Of a DNA stretch of 64,000 bases, positions 34,824 through 44,668 are shown in pieces. The position numbers and the translations under genes were made by a program. The DNA lies in contig JAHEFB010000008.1 in NCBI GenBank assembly GCA_024640405.1, forward strand, positions 1 through 64,000. The letters are read 5' to 3'. The stretch's first letter is position 1, and the number at the start of each line of letters is the position of its first letter. The DNA comes from Alphaproteobacteria bacterium (GTDB lineage: Bacteria; Pseudomonadota; Alphaproteobacteria; Rhizobiales; Aestuariivirgaceae). Below the pieces are notes generated by a model, which was given only the letters and a program-made list of their open reading frames with translations, was not told the origin of the DNA and ran no database searches.

Positions 34824-37361
34824 ATGGCCAAACCGGACATGAGCACACCTGTTCTGGAATGCAACAACGTCTCGATCTCATATTATACGAGAGCAGGTGA
34901 AATACCCGCAGTTGTTGATTTCAACATGAAAGTCATGCCCGGCGAAGCCGTCGGCATTGTGGGTGAGAGCGGCTGCGGCAAGTCCACCGTCGCGCTCGCC
35001 ATCATGCAGTACATGGGAAAGAACGGCGACATTGTCGGCGGCGAAATCAAGTTCATGGGGCGCGACATGCGTACCATGTCGGAAGAAGAACTGCGTGACA
35101 TTCGCGGCTCGCGCATTTCCATGGTTTATCAGGAACCGATGGCTTCCCTGAACCCGTCCATGTTGATCAAGGAACAACTCAACGAAGTTTTGATCTATCA
35201 CGAGGGCATCAGCGAGGAAGAGGCTTCAAAACGGTCCATAGAGATGCTGGATGCCGTGCGCCTGCCCGATCCTCAGCGGGTCATGGACTCATTCCCGCAC
35301 CAGATTTCAGGTGGCCAGCAGCAGCGTGTCGTTATTGCCATGGCGCTGCTGTCCAAACCGCAGTTGTTGCTTCTGGATGAACCCACAACCGCGCTGGATG
35401 TAACCGTGGAGGCCGGTGTTGTCGAGTTGATCAAGGACATCTCAAAACAATTCGGCACGTCGATGATCTACATCTCGCACAATCTGGGTCTTATCCTGGA
35501 AACCTGTGACAAGATCGCGGTGATGTATTCCGGCGAAGCCGTTGAATTTGGTTCGGTCAGCCAGGTGTTTGACGAAATGCGCCACCCTTACACCCGCGGC
35601 CTGTTCAATTCCATTCCCCTGCCCGGTGCCGACCGGTACTCGAGGCCATTGGTTCCGATTCGCGGGCAGTTGCCGCTGCCACACGAACGTCCGACCGGCT
35701 GTAACTTCGGGCCACGCTGCGACCATTTCAAGGATGGCGTATGCAATGTTGAAGCGTTGCACATGCAGGACGTTTCGGCCCATCTCGGTCATCAGGTACG
35801 CTGCGAACGGTATCTGAATATCGACTGGGAAGCTGCAAAACCAAAGGCGGTGGCAGGCGAGGCCATCAGTTACGGCAAAACCATTCTGCAGGTTAAAAAC
35901 ATGCAGAAATATTACGAGGTTCATGACCGATCGCTCAAGGCGTTGATTTCCGGCAAGGCGTCCCGATTTGTGAAGGCCAATGAAAAACTCGACTTCGAGG
36001 CCCGTGAAGCCGAGACTGTGGCTATTGTCGGTGAATCCGGCTGCGGAAAATCAACTTTTGCCAAGGTAATGCTGGGTCTTGAAACCGCGACAGGCGGCGA
36101 AGTCATACTCAATGGGCAGGAGATCGGACAGATAACAGTCCACAAGCGCACGCCGCAAATGGTCGGTTCGATGCAGATGATCTTCCAGAATCCGTTTGAA
36201 ACCCTCAATCCGTCGCATACCGTCGGCAGTCAGATCGGCCGGGTTTTGCGCATGTTTGGTGTGGCGAAGAACAAGGAAGAGGCGCTTGAAAAAACCTACA
36301 AGTTGCTGGATCTGGTGAAGTTGCCGCGTGATTTTGCAATGCGTCGTCCACGTCAGTTGTCAGGCGGTCAAAAACAACGCGTCGGTATTGCACGAGCCTT
36401 TGCCGGCGAAGCCCAGGTGGTGGTTGCCGACGAGCCGGTGTCAGCGCTGGATGTGTCCGTGCAGGCAGCCGTGACAGGACTTTTGACCGATATTCAGCGT
36501 GAACGGCGCACGACCATGCTGTTCATTTCGCATGATCTGTCGGTGGTGCGATATCTGGCGGACCGGGTCGTGGTCATGTATCTCGGCCAAATCATGGAAC
36601 AGGGCGACACCGACGACATCTACTCGCCACCTTACCACCCCTATACGGAAGCTCTGCTGTCGGCTGTGCCGATTGCCGACACTTCCATCACCAAAAAGCA
36701 CATCGTGCTCGAGGGTGAACTCCCCTCGCCGATGAACCCGCCATCGGGCTGCCCGTTCCAGACCCGCTGTCCGCGCAAGATCGGCGCTGTTTGCGAGGAC
36801 GAGTTACCGGCAGTCAAGGATCTGGGAGGCGGCCACAAGATCATGTGCCATCTGAGTGAAGAAGAACTCAGGGCAATGGAACCGGTTATAGCGATGCCTT
36901 CCGACAAGAAGAAAAAGGCTGCTGCCGCTGCCAACCCGGGACGGGCCAAGGCTGCACTGGCAGCCGCGTCAATAGCGGCAATTCCCGGCGTCGATACGCC
37001 GCCTGTACCCAGGGCCAAGACTGCCGCCAAGATCGAACTAACCGTAAAGAAGGCTCCGCCGAAAAAGGCCGCCGCAAAGAAACCCGCAGCGAAAAAGGCG
37101 ACCGCCAAAAAACCGGCGACAGGCAAAACCGGCCCCGAACGACTGAAAAAACCTCGCGGGAAGGCGGATGACCTGAAGCAGATTTCCGGAGTCGGGCCTA
37201 AACTCGAACAGACGCTGAACGGTCTCGGCTTCTGGCATTTCAACCAGATCGCCAAATGGAGGAAGTCCGACATTGCCATCGTTGATGACGAGCTGTCATT
37301 CAAGGGCCGTATCGAGCGGGATGACTGGGTCAAACAGGCCAAGGCCCTGGCACGCAAGTAA
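34824..37361 (+). CDS. Fused double ABC ATPase (DppD-DppF) with C-terminal helix-hairpin-helix domain
   Basis: An 845-residue fusion. ABC 1 (about 10-320): Walker [10 protein letters not shown], signature SGGQQQRV, Walker [13 protein letters not shown], and the OppD-type Cys tail [14 protein letters not shown] 2 (about 355-680): Walker [10 protein letters not shown], signature [14 protein letters not shown], Walker [13 protein letters not shown], tail [11 protein letters not shown]. Fused OppDF proteins are known. Unusual is the rest: about residues 692-770 are rich in Lys and Ala with KKxAAK/KKPA repeats like histone H1 tails, and residues 771-845 form a helix-hairpin-helix domain ([20 protein letters not shown]) of the kind seen at the C-terminus of NuoE in Hyphomicrobiales. 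The function of this tail is unknown. Confidence 0.93.
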   Translation: MAKPDMSTPVLECNNVSISYYTRAGEIPAVVDFNMKVMPGEAVGIVGESGCGKSTVALAIMQYMGKNGDIVGGEIKFMGRDMRTMSEEELRDIRGSRISMVYQEPMASLNPSMLIKEQLNEVLIYHEGISEEEASKRSIEMLDAVRLPDPQRVMDSFPHQISGGQQQRVVIAMALLSKPQLLLLDEPTTALDVTVEAGVVELIKDISKQFGTSMIYISHNLGLILETCDKIAVMYSGEAVEFGSVSQVFDEMRHPYTRGLFNSIPLPGADRYSRPLVPIRGQLPLPHERPTGCNFGPRCDHFKDGVCNVEALHMQDVSAHLGHQVRCERYLNIDWEAAKPKAVAGEAISYGKTILQVKNMQKYYEVHDRSLKALISGKASRFVKANEKLDFEAREAETVAIVGESGCGKSTFAKVMLGLETATGGEVILNGQEIGQITVHKRTPQMVGSMQMIFQNPFETLNPSHTVGSQIGRVLRMFGVAKNKEEALEKTYKLLDLVKLPRDFAMRRPRQLSGGQKQRVGIARAFAGEAQVVVADEPVSALDVSVQAAVTGLLTDIQRERRTTMLFISHDLSVVRYLADRVVVMYLGQIMEQGDTDDIYSPPYHPYTEALLSAVPIADTSITKKHIVLEGELPSPMNPPSGCPFQTRCPRKIGAVCEDELPAVKDLGGGHKIMCHLSEEELRAMEPVIAMPSDKKKKAAAAANPGRAKAALAAASIAAIPGVDTPPVPRAKTAAKIELTVKKAPPKKAAAKKPAAKKATAKKPATGKTGPERLKKPRGKADDLKQISGVGPKLEQTLNGLGFWHFNQIAKWRKSDIAIVDDELSFKGRIERDDWVKQAKALARK

Positions 37362-37372
37362 TACCACGTCAG

Positions 37373-37822
37373 TTATCGCTTCTTGTTCAGGTGATAGGTG
37401 AGCGCAAGTGCCACGCAGTGGCGCAAGGCTGCTTCATGCACGAGATCTTCTGTTGAAATCAGAATTGCGCGGCGGCCCTCGAATTCAAAAAGGCCGGGGT
37501 ACAATTGCTGAAAATCATCAGCCAGTGACGAGTTGCAACTGAAGTAGAGACCGACCATGTCGGCCCGTATTGGGTGGCGATCGATGCGCAGAGTTGTTCC
37601 GATGCGTGGTTTTGCAGGCAAATAGCTTGGCTGGCCCCATTTCAGGGTTTCCTGAAGCTTGCCAATCTCGGGATGCCGACCGGCTTCATCCATAATCAAC
37701 CTTCTGAGTTCTAGCAATTTGCCCCGTATGGAATTTTCATAATTCCCGAACACCTCCCGAACCTTTCGATCCAGGATTTTCACATCCTTCGGGACTTTCA
37801 GTTTCATGTCAGACGCCCCCAT
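37373..37822 (-). CDS. DUF1801 domain-containing protein
   Basis: A 149-residue protein of the YdhG/DUF1801 type, with ETLKWGQPSYLPAK and ADMVGLYFSCNSSL as recognisable stretches. The fold is thought to be a small iron-chaperone-like or ligand-binding domain; function is not established. The ATG follows directly on the stop codon of the DUF1194 gene (TGAATG), so translation is probably coupled. An internal ATG at 37807 is another possible start. It is convergent with the ABC ATPase gene, 11 bases apart. Confidence 0.8.
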   Translation of the reverse strand: MGASDMKLKVPKDVKILDRKVREVFGNYENSIRGKLLELRRLIMDEAGRHPEIGKLQETLKWGQPSYLPAKPRIGTTLRIDRHPIRADMVGLYFSCNSSLADDFQQLYPGLFEFEGRRAILISTEDLVHEAALRHCVALALTYHLNKKR

Positions 37823-38602
37823 TCATCGCATCCCGACAACCGGATCGGGATCTATTTCGCGCAGCAGCTTGCGGCGCATGGCGCGGGCAAAGTCATCATA
37901 GTCTTGAGCCACTTCGACGAAACTGCCGTCACCAACTGCCAGCCGTTCACGATAATAATCGTCCAGTTGCTTGTCTTCATTCAGAATTGCCAATCCGTTC
38001 AACGTTACATTACGGGCGATCGCCATGGACCGTGCCTCACTCAACACCGTTGAGTACTGGCGCGGCGGGGTTTCACGTCCGTCGCCGGACACATCCACGA
38101 CACGCCGGCTGGATTGTATGGCGTTTTCGTCAATCGACCTGATGGCATGGGCAACACCATCGCCAATGCCGGTACCGCCGACCTGATTGCGCGGCATGGC
38201 TGCAATAATGGCGGCTGCACGTTCCACTTCTGCCGCGTTGCTCAGGACAAACCAGCCTGTTTCATCTTTCGGATACCGTGCTTCTGCCCAGATCAATACG
38301 TTCAATGCGATCTGTTTTTGCGGACCTGCTGTGATGGCGCGCAAAACGGCCGGATCGCGCAGAGCAGTGGCAATTCCCGTCAGTTGCAACCTGTACTCCG
38401 CATTATCCACGCTGCCTGATGCATCGACAGCCAGCACCAATTCAAGATCAACCTGACCACCGGCAAGAGCCACATCGGTAGCCGGGCCGCTCAACACCAG
38501 CAATACTGCTGTCAATGCGCCAAAAAACTGTCTCACAGCGCCATGTTGTGAAAGCGGTTGTCGCTTGCAGGCATGACTTGGCTGGCTGCTAAGTGATTGC
38601 AT
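37823..38602 (-). CDS. DUF1194 (von Willebrand A-like) secreted protein, paralogue 1
   Basis: A periplasmic VWA-like protein of about 259 residues. The hydrophobic signal segment (FFGALTAVLLVLSGPATDVALA) is followed by VDLELVLAVDASGSVD, a MIDAS-type DxSxS motif, then VGGTGIGDGVAHAI and VVDVSGDGRE. A second copy lies at 53074-53817. The start is uncertain: ATG 38632 would leave only 5 bases to the divergent dehydrogenase gene, so ATG 38602 or GTG 38536 (MRQFFGALTAV) are more likely. It is coupled to the DUF1801 gene. Metal-dependent ligand binding is inferred from the motif; no function is known to me. Confidence 0.82.
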   Translation of the reverse strand: MQSLSSQPSHACKRQPLSQHGAVRQFFGALTAVLLVLSGPATDVALAGGQVDLELVLAVDASGSVDNAEYRLQLTGIATALRDPAVLRAITAGPQKQIALNVLIWAEARYPKDETGWFVLSNAAEVERAAAIIAAMPRNQVGGTGIGDGVAHAIRSIDENAIQSSRRVVDVSGDGRETPPRQYSTVLSEARSMAIARNVTLNGLAILNEDKQLDDYYRERLAVGDGSFVEVAQDYDDFARAMRRKLLREIDPDPVVGMR

Positions 38603-38637
38603 CGCTGCGTGGAATATTCTCATCAAGGACATGGGTC

Positions 38638-41070
38638 ATGAAATCGCATTATCGCGCAATTGTCATCGGCGGCGGCGTCGTCGGCTGTTCAATTCTGTAT
38701 CATCTGACGAAAAAAGGCTGGTCGGATATTCTGCTCATCGAGCGCGACGAACTGACATCCGGTTCAACCTGGCATGCGGCAGGCGGATTCCATACCCTGA
38801 ACGGCGACCCCAACGTCGCCAAGCTGCAGGAATACACGATCAACCTTTACAAGGAGATCGAGGAAGTCTCAGAGCAATCGACAGGTTGTCATGTCACTGG
38901 TGGTGTCATGCTGGTGTCGAACAAGGACCGCTTCGACTGGCTGAAAATGGCCCACGCCCGCAACAAGTACCTCGGTGTGGATACCCGCATGATCTCGGTT
39001 GAAGAAGCCGCCGAGCACTTTCCGCTAATGGACAAGGACCAGTTTGTCGGCGCCATGTGGCATCCACTGGAAGGCCACCTCGATCCATCCGGCACCACCC
39101 ATGCCTATGCCAAGGCAGCGCGGGTAAACGGAGCTGAGATCGTGCGCCAGAACCGGGTTCTGGAAACCAACCAGTTGCCGGATGGCACCTGGTCAGTGGT
39201 TACGGAAAAAGGCACCGTTACCTGCGAGCACCTGGTCAACGCCGGCGGCCTGTGGGGACGTGAAGTCGGCCGCATGGCGGGCCTGGAACTGCCGGTTTTG
39301 TGCATGGCGCACCAGTATCTCATCACTGAGGAAATGCCGGAAGTTGTTGCCTACAACGATGCCAACGACGGCAAGGAGATCGTCCACGCCATCGACTTTG
39401 ACGGTGAAATCTACATGCGCCAGGAAGGTAAAGGCATGCTGATGGGCACCTATGAGCCCAACGGCATACCCTGGTCGCCTACAGAGGCTCCATGGGATTT
39501 CTCCACCGAACTGCTGCCGCCGGACCTCGACCAGATTGCCGACAATCTGGAGCGTGGTTTCCAGCATCACCCGGCCTTTCAGTCTGCCGGCATCAAGAAT
39601 ATCATCAATGGCCCGTTCGCTTTCGGCCCTGACGGCAACCCGCTGATCGGTCCGGTCCGCGGCCTGCAGAACTACTGGGTGGCGTGTGGTGTCATGGCCG
39701 GGTTCAGCCAGGGCGGCGGCGTTGGTCTGGCACTCAGCAACTGGATTGTTGATGCAGATCCCGGATTCGATGTCTGGGCCATGGATATTGCGCGCTACGG
39801 CTCTTATGCCAACATGGCCTATACCAACAAGAAGGTACGCGAAAACTACGGTCGCCGCTTCCGCATCATGTTTCCCAATGAGGAGCTTCGCGCCGCACGC
39901 CCGTTGCGCACAACTCCGCTGTATGACCGGTTCAAGGCCATGGGAGCCTTCTTCGGGGCCTCCTACGGTATTGAAAGCGCCCTGTGGTTCGCGCCAGAAG
40001 GGAAAAAAGCCGAAGAAGCTGTTACATTCCGCCGCTCCGAGGCCTTCGGAATTGTTGGCGATGAGTGCCGGGCGGTGCGCAATTCAGTCGGTGTTCTTGA
40101 AATTTCCGGGTATGCCAAGTACGAGATCACCGGGTCCGGCGCCGAAGGCTGGCTGTCGCATCTGCTGGCCAACAAGGTACCAGCCAAGGGCCGCATGACC
40201 CTGGCTCCCATGCTTAAGGAAGACGGCAAGCTGATTGGCGATTTCTCGCTGGCCAAGGCGGACGACGAACGGTTTTACATATTCGGCTCAGGTGCTGCGG
40301 AGAATTTCCACATGCGCTGGTTCGAACAGCATCTGCCCGAAGACGGTTCTGTCAAGGTTCGTGCCTTTGGCCTGGAAATGTGCGGCCTGTCGATAGCCGG
40401 TCCGAATTCGCAGAAACTGCTGGCCAAACTTACAGACGCAGATGTCTCAACCAGCGCCCTGCCCTTCATGTCATTTCGCGAAATGGATCTGGGGCTGGTT
40501 CCGGCGAAGCTTGCCCGTGTCAGTTTCACCGGTGACCTGGGTTATGAAATCTGGGTGGCTGCAGAGTACCTCACTACGCTTCACACGATGATCATGGAGG
40601 CTGGTGAAGAATTTGACATCAAACCGGTGGGTGGACGGGCGTTGCTGTCGCTGCGGCTTGAAAAGAACTGGGGCACCTGGGCAAGAGAGTATCGTCCCAT
40701 TTACGGCCCGTATGAAGCCGGCATGGGCCGCTTCGTCGCTTTGTCCAAAAACGATTTCATCGGTCGTGATGCGGCTGCCAGGGAAAAGGAAACCGGCGGC
40801 GAGCGCGCCATGACGGTGTTCACGGTTCACGGCAATGAAGTCGACGTGATCGGTGATGAACCGATCTATCACGGCGGCAAGTGTGTCGGCTGGATCACAT
40901 CCGGCGGTTATGCTCATTCTGCAGGACAATCTGTTGCGATCGGGTTTGTGCCGAAAGAAATTGCCACTGAAACGGATGGGTTCGAGATTGAAATTCTCGG
41001 ACAGAACTATAAAGCTAGCCCGCAACGCGATCCGCTGTTTGATGCTGATGCTTCGCACATGAGATCATGA
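38638..41070 (+). CDS. Dimethylglycine/sarcosine dehydrogenase-like FAD enzyme with GcvT domain, paralogue 1
   Basis: An 810-residue two-domain flavoenzyme for oxidative N-demethylation, passing the methyl group to tetrahydrofolate. The N-terminal DAO domain has the FAD loop IGGGVVGCS and the covalent-flavin motif GSTWHAAGG with His46. An FAO_M linker (about 370-425) leads to a C-terminal GcvT aminomethyltransferase-like domain (about 430-800; SFTGDLGYEIWV, LRLEKNWGTWAREY). ATG 38638 begins at the family start. The next gene is a close paralogue, 26 bases downstream. Likely substrates are dimethylglycine, sarcosine or a related methylated amine. Confidence 0.9.
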   Translation: MKSHYRAIVIGGGVVGCSILYHLTKKGWSDILLIERDELTSGSTWHAAGGFHTLNGDPNVAKLQEYTINLYKEIEEVSEQSTGCHVTGGVMLVSNKDRFDWLKMAHARNKYLGVDTRMISVEEAAEHFPLMDKDQFVGAMWHPLEGHLDPSGTTHAYAKAARVNGAEIVRQNRVLETNQLPDGTWSVVTEKGTVTCEHLVNAGGLWGREVGRMAGLELPVLCMAHQYLITEEMPEVVAYNDANDGKEIVHAIDFDGEIYMRQEGKGMLMGTYEPNGIPWSPTEAPWDFSTELLPPDLDQIADNLERGFQHHPAFQSAGIKNIINGPFAFGPDGNPLIGPVRGLQNYWVACGVMAGFSQGGGVGLALSNWIVDADPGFDVWAMDIARYGSYANMAYTNKKVRENYGRRFRIMFPNEELRAARPLRTTPLYDRFKAMGAFFGASYGIESALWFAPEGKKAEEAVTFRRSEAFGIVGDECRAVRNSVGVLEISGYAKYEITGSGAEGWLSHLLANKVPAKGRMTLAPMLKEDGKLIGDFSLAKADDERFYIFGSGAAENFHMRWFEQHLPEDGSVKVRAFGLEMCGLSIAGPNSQKLLAKLTDADVSTSALPFMSFREMDLGLVPAKLARVSFTGDLGYEIWVAAEYLTTLHTMIMEAGEEFDIKPVGGRALLSLRLEKNWGTWAREYRPIYGPYEAGMGRFVALSKNDFIGRDAAAREKETGGERAMTVFTVHGNEVDVIGDEPIYHGGKCVGWITSGGYAHSAGQSVAIGFVPKEIATETDGFEIEILGQNYKASPQRDPLFDADASHMRS

Positions 41071-41096
41071 CCAAGTAGCCAGTCCGGGAGCTGCCA

Positions 41097-43526
41097 ATGA
41101 AGTCGCATTACAAGGCCATAGTAATCGGCGGTGGTGTGGTTGGCTGCTCTGTGCTGTATCACCTGACAAAAGCCGGCTGGAGCGATGTGCTGCTTGTCGA
41201 GCGTTCGCAACTGACGTCCGGTTCGACGTGGCATGCAGCGGGTGGATTCCTGACACTGAACGGCGACCCCAACGTCGCAAAGCTGCAGGCCTACACGATC
41301 GAGCTGTATGACGAGCTGGAACGTATCTCCGGCCAGTCGTGCGGCCTTCACCGGTGCGGTGGTCTGCTCATGGCTGACAGCCAGGAGCGTATGGACTGGT
41401 TGAAGATGGCTCACGCCCGGTCCGCCTATCTCGGCCTTGAAACCGAATTGCTGACCCCTGCGCAAGCCAAGGCACGCATGCCCTTACTGGACGAGAGCAA
41501 GTTTACAGGAGCCATGTGGGACGCAGCAGAAGGTAATCTCGATCCATCCGGTACCACACATGCCTATGCCAAATCCGCCCGCATCCAGGGTGCCGAAATC
41601 GAGCTGGAAAACCGGGTCGTCGAACTGATACCCCGCAGCGATGGCGGCTGGGATGTGGTGACCGAAAAAGGCACTGTCGCCTGCGAACACGTGATCAACT
41701 GCGGCGGATTGTGGGCACGTGAGGTCGGGCGCATGGTGGGCATTGAGCTGCCGGTGCTTGCAATGGAGCACATGTACCTTGTCACCGACGACATGCCCGA
41801 TGTGATTGCGTACAAGGAAGAGCACGGCGCGGACATGCCGATGATTGCCGACTTCGGTGCGGAAATCTATATGCGCCAGGAACGATCGGGCATGCTGCTT
41901 GGCACCTACGAACGGGACTGCCGGCCGTGGTCACCCAGAGACACGCCGTGGGATTTCGCCGCTGAACTGCTGCCGCCGGATCTGGATCGAATTACCCCAT
42001 CGCTCGAGAAAACCTTCGCGAGTTACCCCGCCATGGGCGAGGCAGGCATCAAGAATGTCGTCAACGGCCCGTTCACATTCGCACCTGATGGCAACCCGCT
42101 GGTGGGCCCGGTTCAGGGTCTGTCCAATTACTGGTGCGCGTGCGGTGTCATGGCCGGTTTCAGCCAGGGAGGCGGTGTCGGCCTCAGCCTTGCCAACTGG
42201 ATGGTCAACGGCGATCCGGGCGGAGATATCTGGGCCATGGATGTGGCGCGGTACGGTGATTGGGCGACGCGAAGCTATACCAATGAAAAGGTGCGCGAGA
42301 ACTATTCAAAGCGGTTCTCCATCAAATATCCCAATGAGGAACGCCCGGCCGCCCGGCCCCATCAAACAACACCGCTTTTCGATGTGATGATTAGGCAGGG
42401 CGCCGTCATGGGTGACAATTGGGGGCTTGAGGTTCCGTTGTGGTTTGCGCCGGAGGGTGTTGAACCCTTTGATATATTCTCCTTCCGGCGGTCCAATGAC
42501 TTTGCTCACGTGAAAGCAGAGGTTCTGAACACCCGTGAGCGGGTCGGCGTCACGGAGATTGCCAACTTTGCCAAATACGAGATCACAGGACCAGGCGCGG
42601 AAAGCTACCTGTCGCGCCTGATGACCAACAAGATGCCACGCACCGGGCGCATTTGCCTGACCCCCATGCTCAATGAACAAGGCAAGCTGATCGGTGACTT
42701 CACCATCGCCAAGGCCGCAGATGACCGCTTCATGATGTGGGGCTCGGCGCCGGCGCAGATTTATCACATGCGCTGGTTTGAAAAGCATCTGCCCGATGAT
42801 CAGTCGGTTCGGGTCGAGCGCCTAGACCTCGGTCTCGTCGGTCTATCCATTGCCGGGCCGAAATCCCGCGAGGTGCTTGCTGCGCTCACCGATGAGGATG
42901 TGTCCAATGCCGGCTTCCGTTTCATGGATTATCGCGAGATCGATGTGGCCAGTGTTCCCGCCAGGGTCAATCGCATCACCTACACCGGCGACCTCGGCTT
43001 TGAACTCTGGATTAAACCGGAATATGAGCGGCGGCTGTATACGGCAATCATGAAGGCAGGCGAAGCGTATGGTATTGTCAATTTTGGCATGCGCGCACTG
43101 CTTGCCATGCGCCTGGAGAAAAATTTTCCGACCTGGTATCGCGAACTCAGACCAATCTACGGCCCTTTTGAGGCCGGTATGGATCGCTTCATTGATCTGA
43201 CAAAGAACGATTTCATCGGTCGCGAGATGGCGCAGGCCGAACACGATGGCGCCGGCAAACTGGCGCGGGTCACGTTTGTCGTGGACGCCGATGATGCAGA
43301 TGTCATTGGCGACGAGCCGGTTTCACACGACGGCAAAATTGTTGGCTGGGTGACATCAGGCGGCTATGGCCACTATGTCAATGCATCGCTGGCACAAGGC
43401 TATATTCCAAAACAGCTGGTATCTGAAAAAACCGGATTTGAAATCGAGATCATGGGTGACATGCGCCCTGCCCGCATCCAGCACGAGCCTCTGTTTGATC
43501 CTGCCGGCGAACGGATGAGGAGCTGA
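41097..43526 (+). CDS. Dimethylglycine/sarcosine dehydrogenase-like FAD enzyme with GcvT domain, paralogue 2
   Basis: An 809-residue tandem paralogue of the preceding gene: 43 of the first 50 residues are identical, including the FAD loop and the covalent-flavin His46. The domain order is the same. The paralogues differ more in the substrate domain (for example [13 protein letters not shown] against GCHVTGGVMLVSN) and in the GcvT domain, which suggests different substrates or successive demethylations rather than a dosage duplication. The enolase-superfamily gene starts 8 bases after its stop. Confidence 0.9.
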   Translation: MKSHYKAIVIGGGVVGCSVLYHLTKAGWSDVLLVERSQLTSGSTWHAAGGFLTLNGDPNVAKLQAYTIELYDELERISGQSCGLHRCGGLLMADSQERMDWLKMAHARSAYLGLETELLTPAQAKARMPLLDESKFTGAMWDAAEGNLDPSGTTHAYAKSARIQGAEIELENRVVELIPRSDGGWDVVTEKGTVACEHVINCGGLWAREVGRMVGIELPVLAMEHMYLVTDDMPDVIAYKEEHGADMPMIADFGAEIYMRQERSGMLLGTYERDCRPWSPRDTPWDFAAELLPPDLDRITPSLEKTFASYPAMGEAGIKNVVNGPFTFAPDGNPLVGPVQGLSNYWCACGVMAGFSQGGGVGLSLANWMVNGDPGGDIWAMDVARYGDWATRSYTNEKVRENYSKRFSIKYPNEERPAARPHQTTPLFDVMIRQGAVMGDNWGLEVPLWFAPEGVEPFDIFSFRRSNDFAHVKAEVLNTRERVGVTEIANFAKYEITGPGAESYLSRLMTNKMPRTGRICLTPMLNEQGKLIGDFTIAKAADDRFMMWGSAPAQIYHMRWFEKHLPDDQSVRVERLDLGLVGLSIAGPKSREVLAALTDEDVSNAGFRFMDYREIDVASVPARVNRITYTGDLGFELWIKPEYERRLYTAIMKAGEAYGIVNFGMRALLAMRLEKNFPTWYRELRPIYGPFEAGMDRFIDLTKNDFIGREMAQAEHDGAGKLARVTFVVDADDADVIGDEPVSHDGKIVGWVTSGGYGHYVNASLAQGYIPKQLVSEKTGFEIEIMGDMRPARIQHEPLFDPAGERMRS

Positions 43527-43534
43527 CACGGATT

Positions 43535-44641
43535 ATGAAAATCAGAAAGCTGGAAACATTCACCAACGGGTTTGTCGGTTTTGTACGTGTCACCGCAGAC
43601 ACGGGAGACACCGGCTGGGGCCAGGTCTCCACCTATCACTCAGACATCACCGCACAAATCTTTCACAGGCAGGTTGCGCCTTATGCACTGGGGGAGGATG
43701 CGTATGATTTCGACGACCTGCTGGATCGCATTACAGAGCGCGAGCACAAGTTTCCGGGCTCTTATCTGCGCCGGGCCATGGCCGGACTGGATACCGCGCT
43801 GTGGGACTTGCGCGGGCGGGTGGAGAGCAAACCGGTAACCGAGTTGCTCGGCGGCTCTCCGGGACCCTTGCGGGCTTATGCATCCTCGATGAAACGTGAC
43901 ATAACCCCTGAAGATGAAGCCGCCCGTATGTGCAGATTGCGGGACCAGTGTGGTTTTGACGCCTTCAAGTTTCGTGTTGGCGCCGAGTGCGGCCGGGATG
44001 TCGATGAATGGCCGGGCCGTACAGAAGCCATTGTACCTGTAATGTGCAAGGCGCTGGGTGACGATGCGGCCAAACTGGTTGACGCGAATTCCGGGTTCTC
44101 GCCGGCACGGGCCATTGAAGTGGGCAGACTGCTGGAGTCGGAAGGCGTTTCACATTTCGAAGAACCCTGCCCTTACTGGGAACTGGAGCAGACCAGGCAG
44201 GTTACCGATGCACTGTCCATTGATGTCACCGGCGGCGAACAGGATTGCGACCTGTCGTGGTGGCGACACATGATCGGGATGCGCGCGGTTGACATCGTAC
44301 AACCGGATGTCATGTACATGGGTGGTCTGGCACGCACGCTAAGGGTCGCCGCCATGGCTGCACAGGCCGGCCTGCCCTGTACACCGCATTGCGCAAATCT
44401 CTCGCTGGTTACCCTGTGCACCATGCATCTGCTGCGTGCCATTCCCAACGCCGGCAAATACCTGGAGTTCTCGATCGAGGGAGAAGACTACTATCCCTGG
44501 CAGACTGGTCTGTTTGTTGAAGATCCATACAAGATCATTGATGGAAAGGCGACCGTAACAGATGCGCCTGGCTGGGGGTTCGAAGTCAGTCCGGCCTGGC
44601 TGGACAAGGCGATATACCAATCAAGTGAGTTTTCTGCATAA
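43535..44641 (+). CDS. Enolase-superfamily (mandelate racemase/muconate lactonizing) enzyme
   Basis: A 368-residue acid-sugar dehydratase or racemase-like enzyme. Metal ligands are visible as Asp183 (LVDANSG), Glu209 (HFEEP) and Glu235 (GGEQD). The general acid/base pair is His285 (CTPHCAN) with Asp258 (VQPD), and Glu311 (LEFSIE) follows, as in the mandelate racemase subgroup; Lys145 is in AFKFRVG. The Lys-Asp-Glu-Glu-His pattern excludes the MLE-type betaine epimerases with a second Lys. Substrate unknown. It is 8 bases from the flavoenzyme gene and 27 from the DddP-like gene. Confidence 0.85.
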   Translation: MKIRKLETFTNGFVGFVRVTADTGDTGWGQVSTYHSDITAQIFHRQVAPYALGEDAYDFDDLLDRITEREHKFPGSYLRRAMAGLDTALWDLRGRVESKPVTELLGGSPGPLRAYASSMKRDITPEDEAARMCRLRDQCGFDAFKFRVGAECGRDVDEWPGRTEAIVPVMCKALGDDAAKLVDANSGFSPARAIEVGRLLESEGVSHFEEPCPYWELEQTRQVTDALSIDVTGGEQDCDLSWWRHMIGMRAVDIVQPDVMYMGGLARTLRVAAMAAQAGLPCTPHCANLSLVTLCTMHLLRAIPNAGKYLEFSIEGEDYYPWQTGLFVEDPYKIIDGKATVTDAPGWGFEVSPAWLDKAIYQSSEFSA

Positions 44642-44668
44642 ACCGCATCCATTGAAAAGGCAGCAGCC

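Noticed and set aside
43535..44641. 4-hydroxyproline betaine epimerase (HpbD)
   Set aside because: HpbD has the Lys/Lys muconate-lactonizing pattern; this protein has the Lys/His mandelate racemase pattern.
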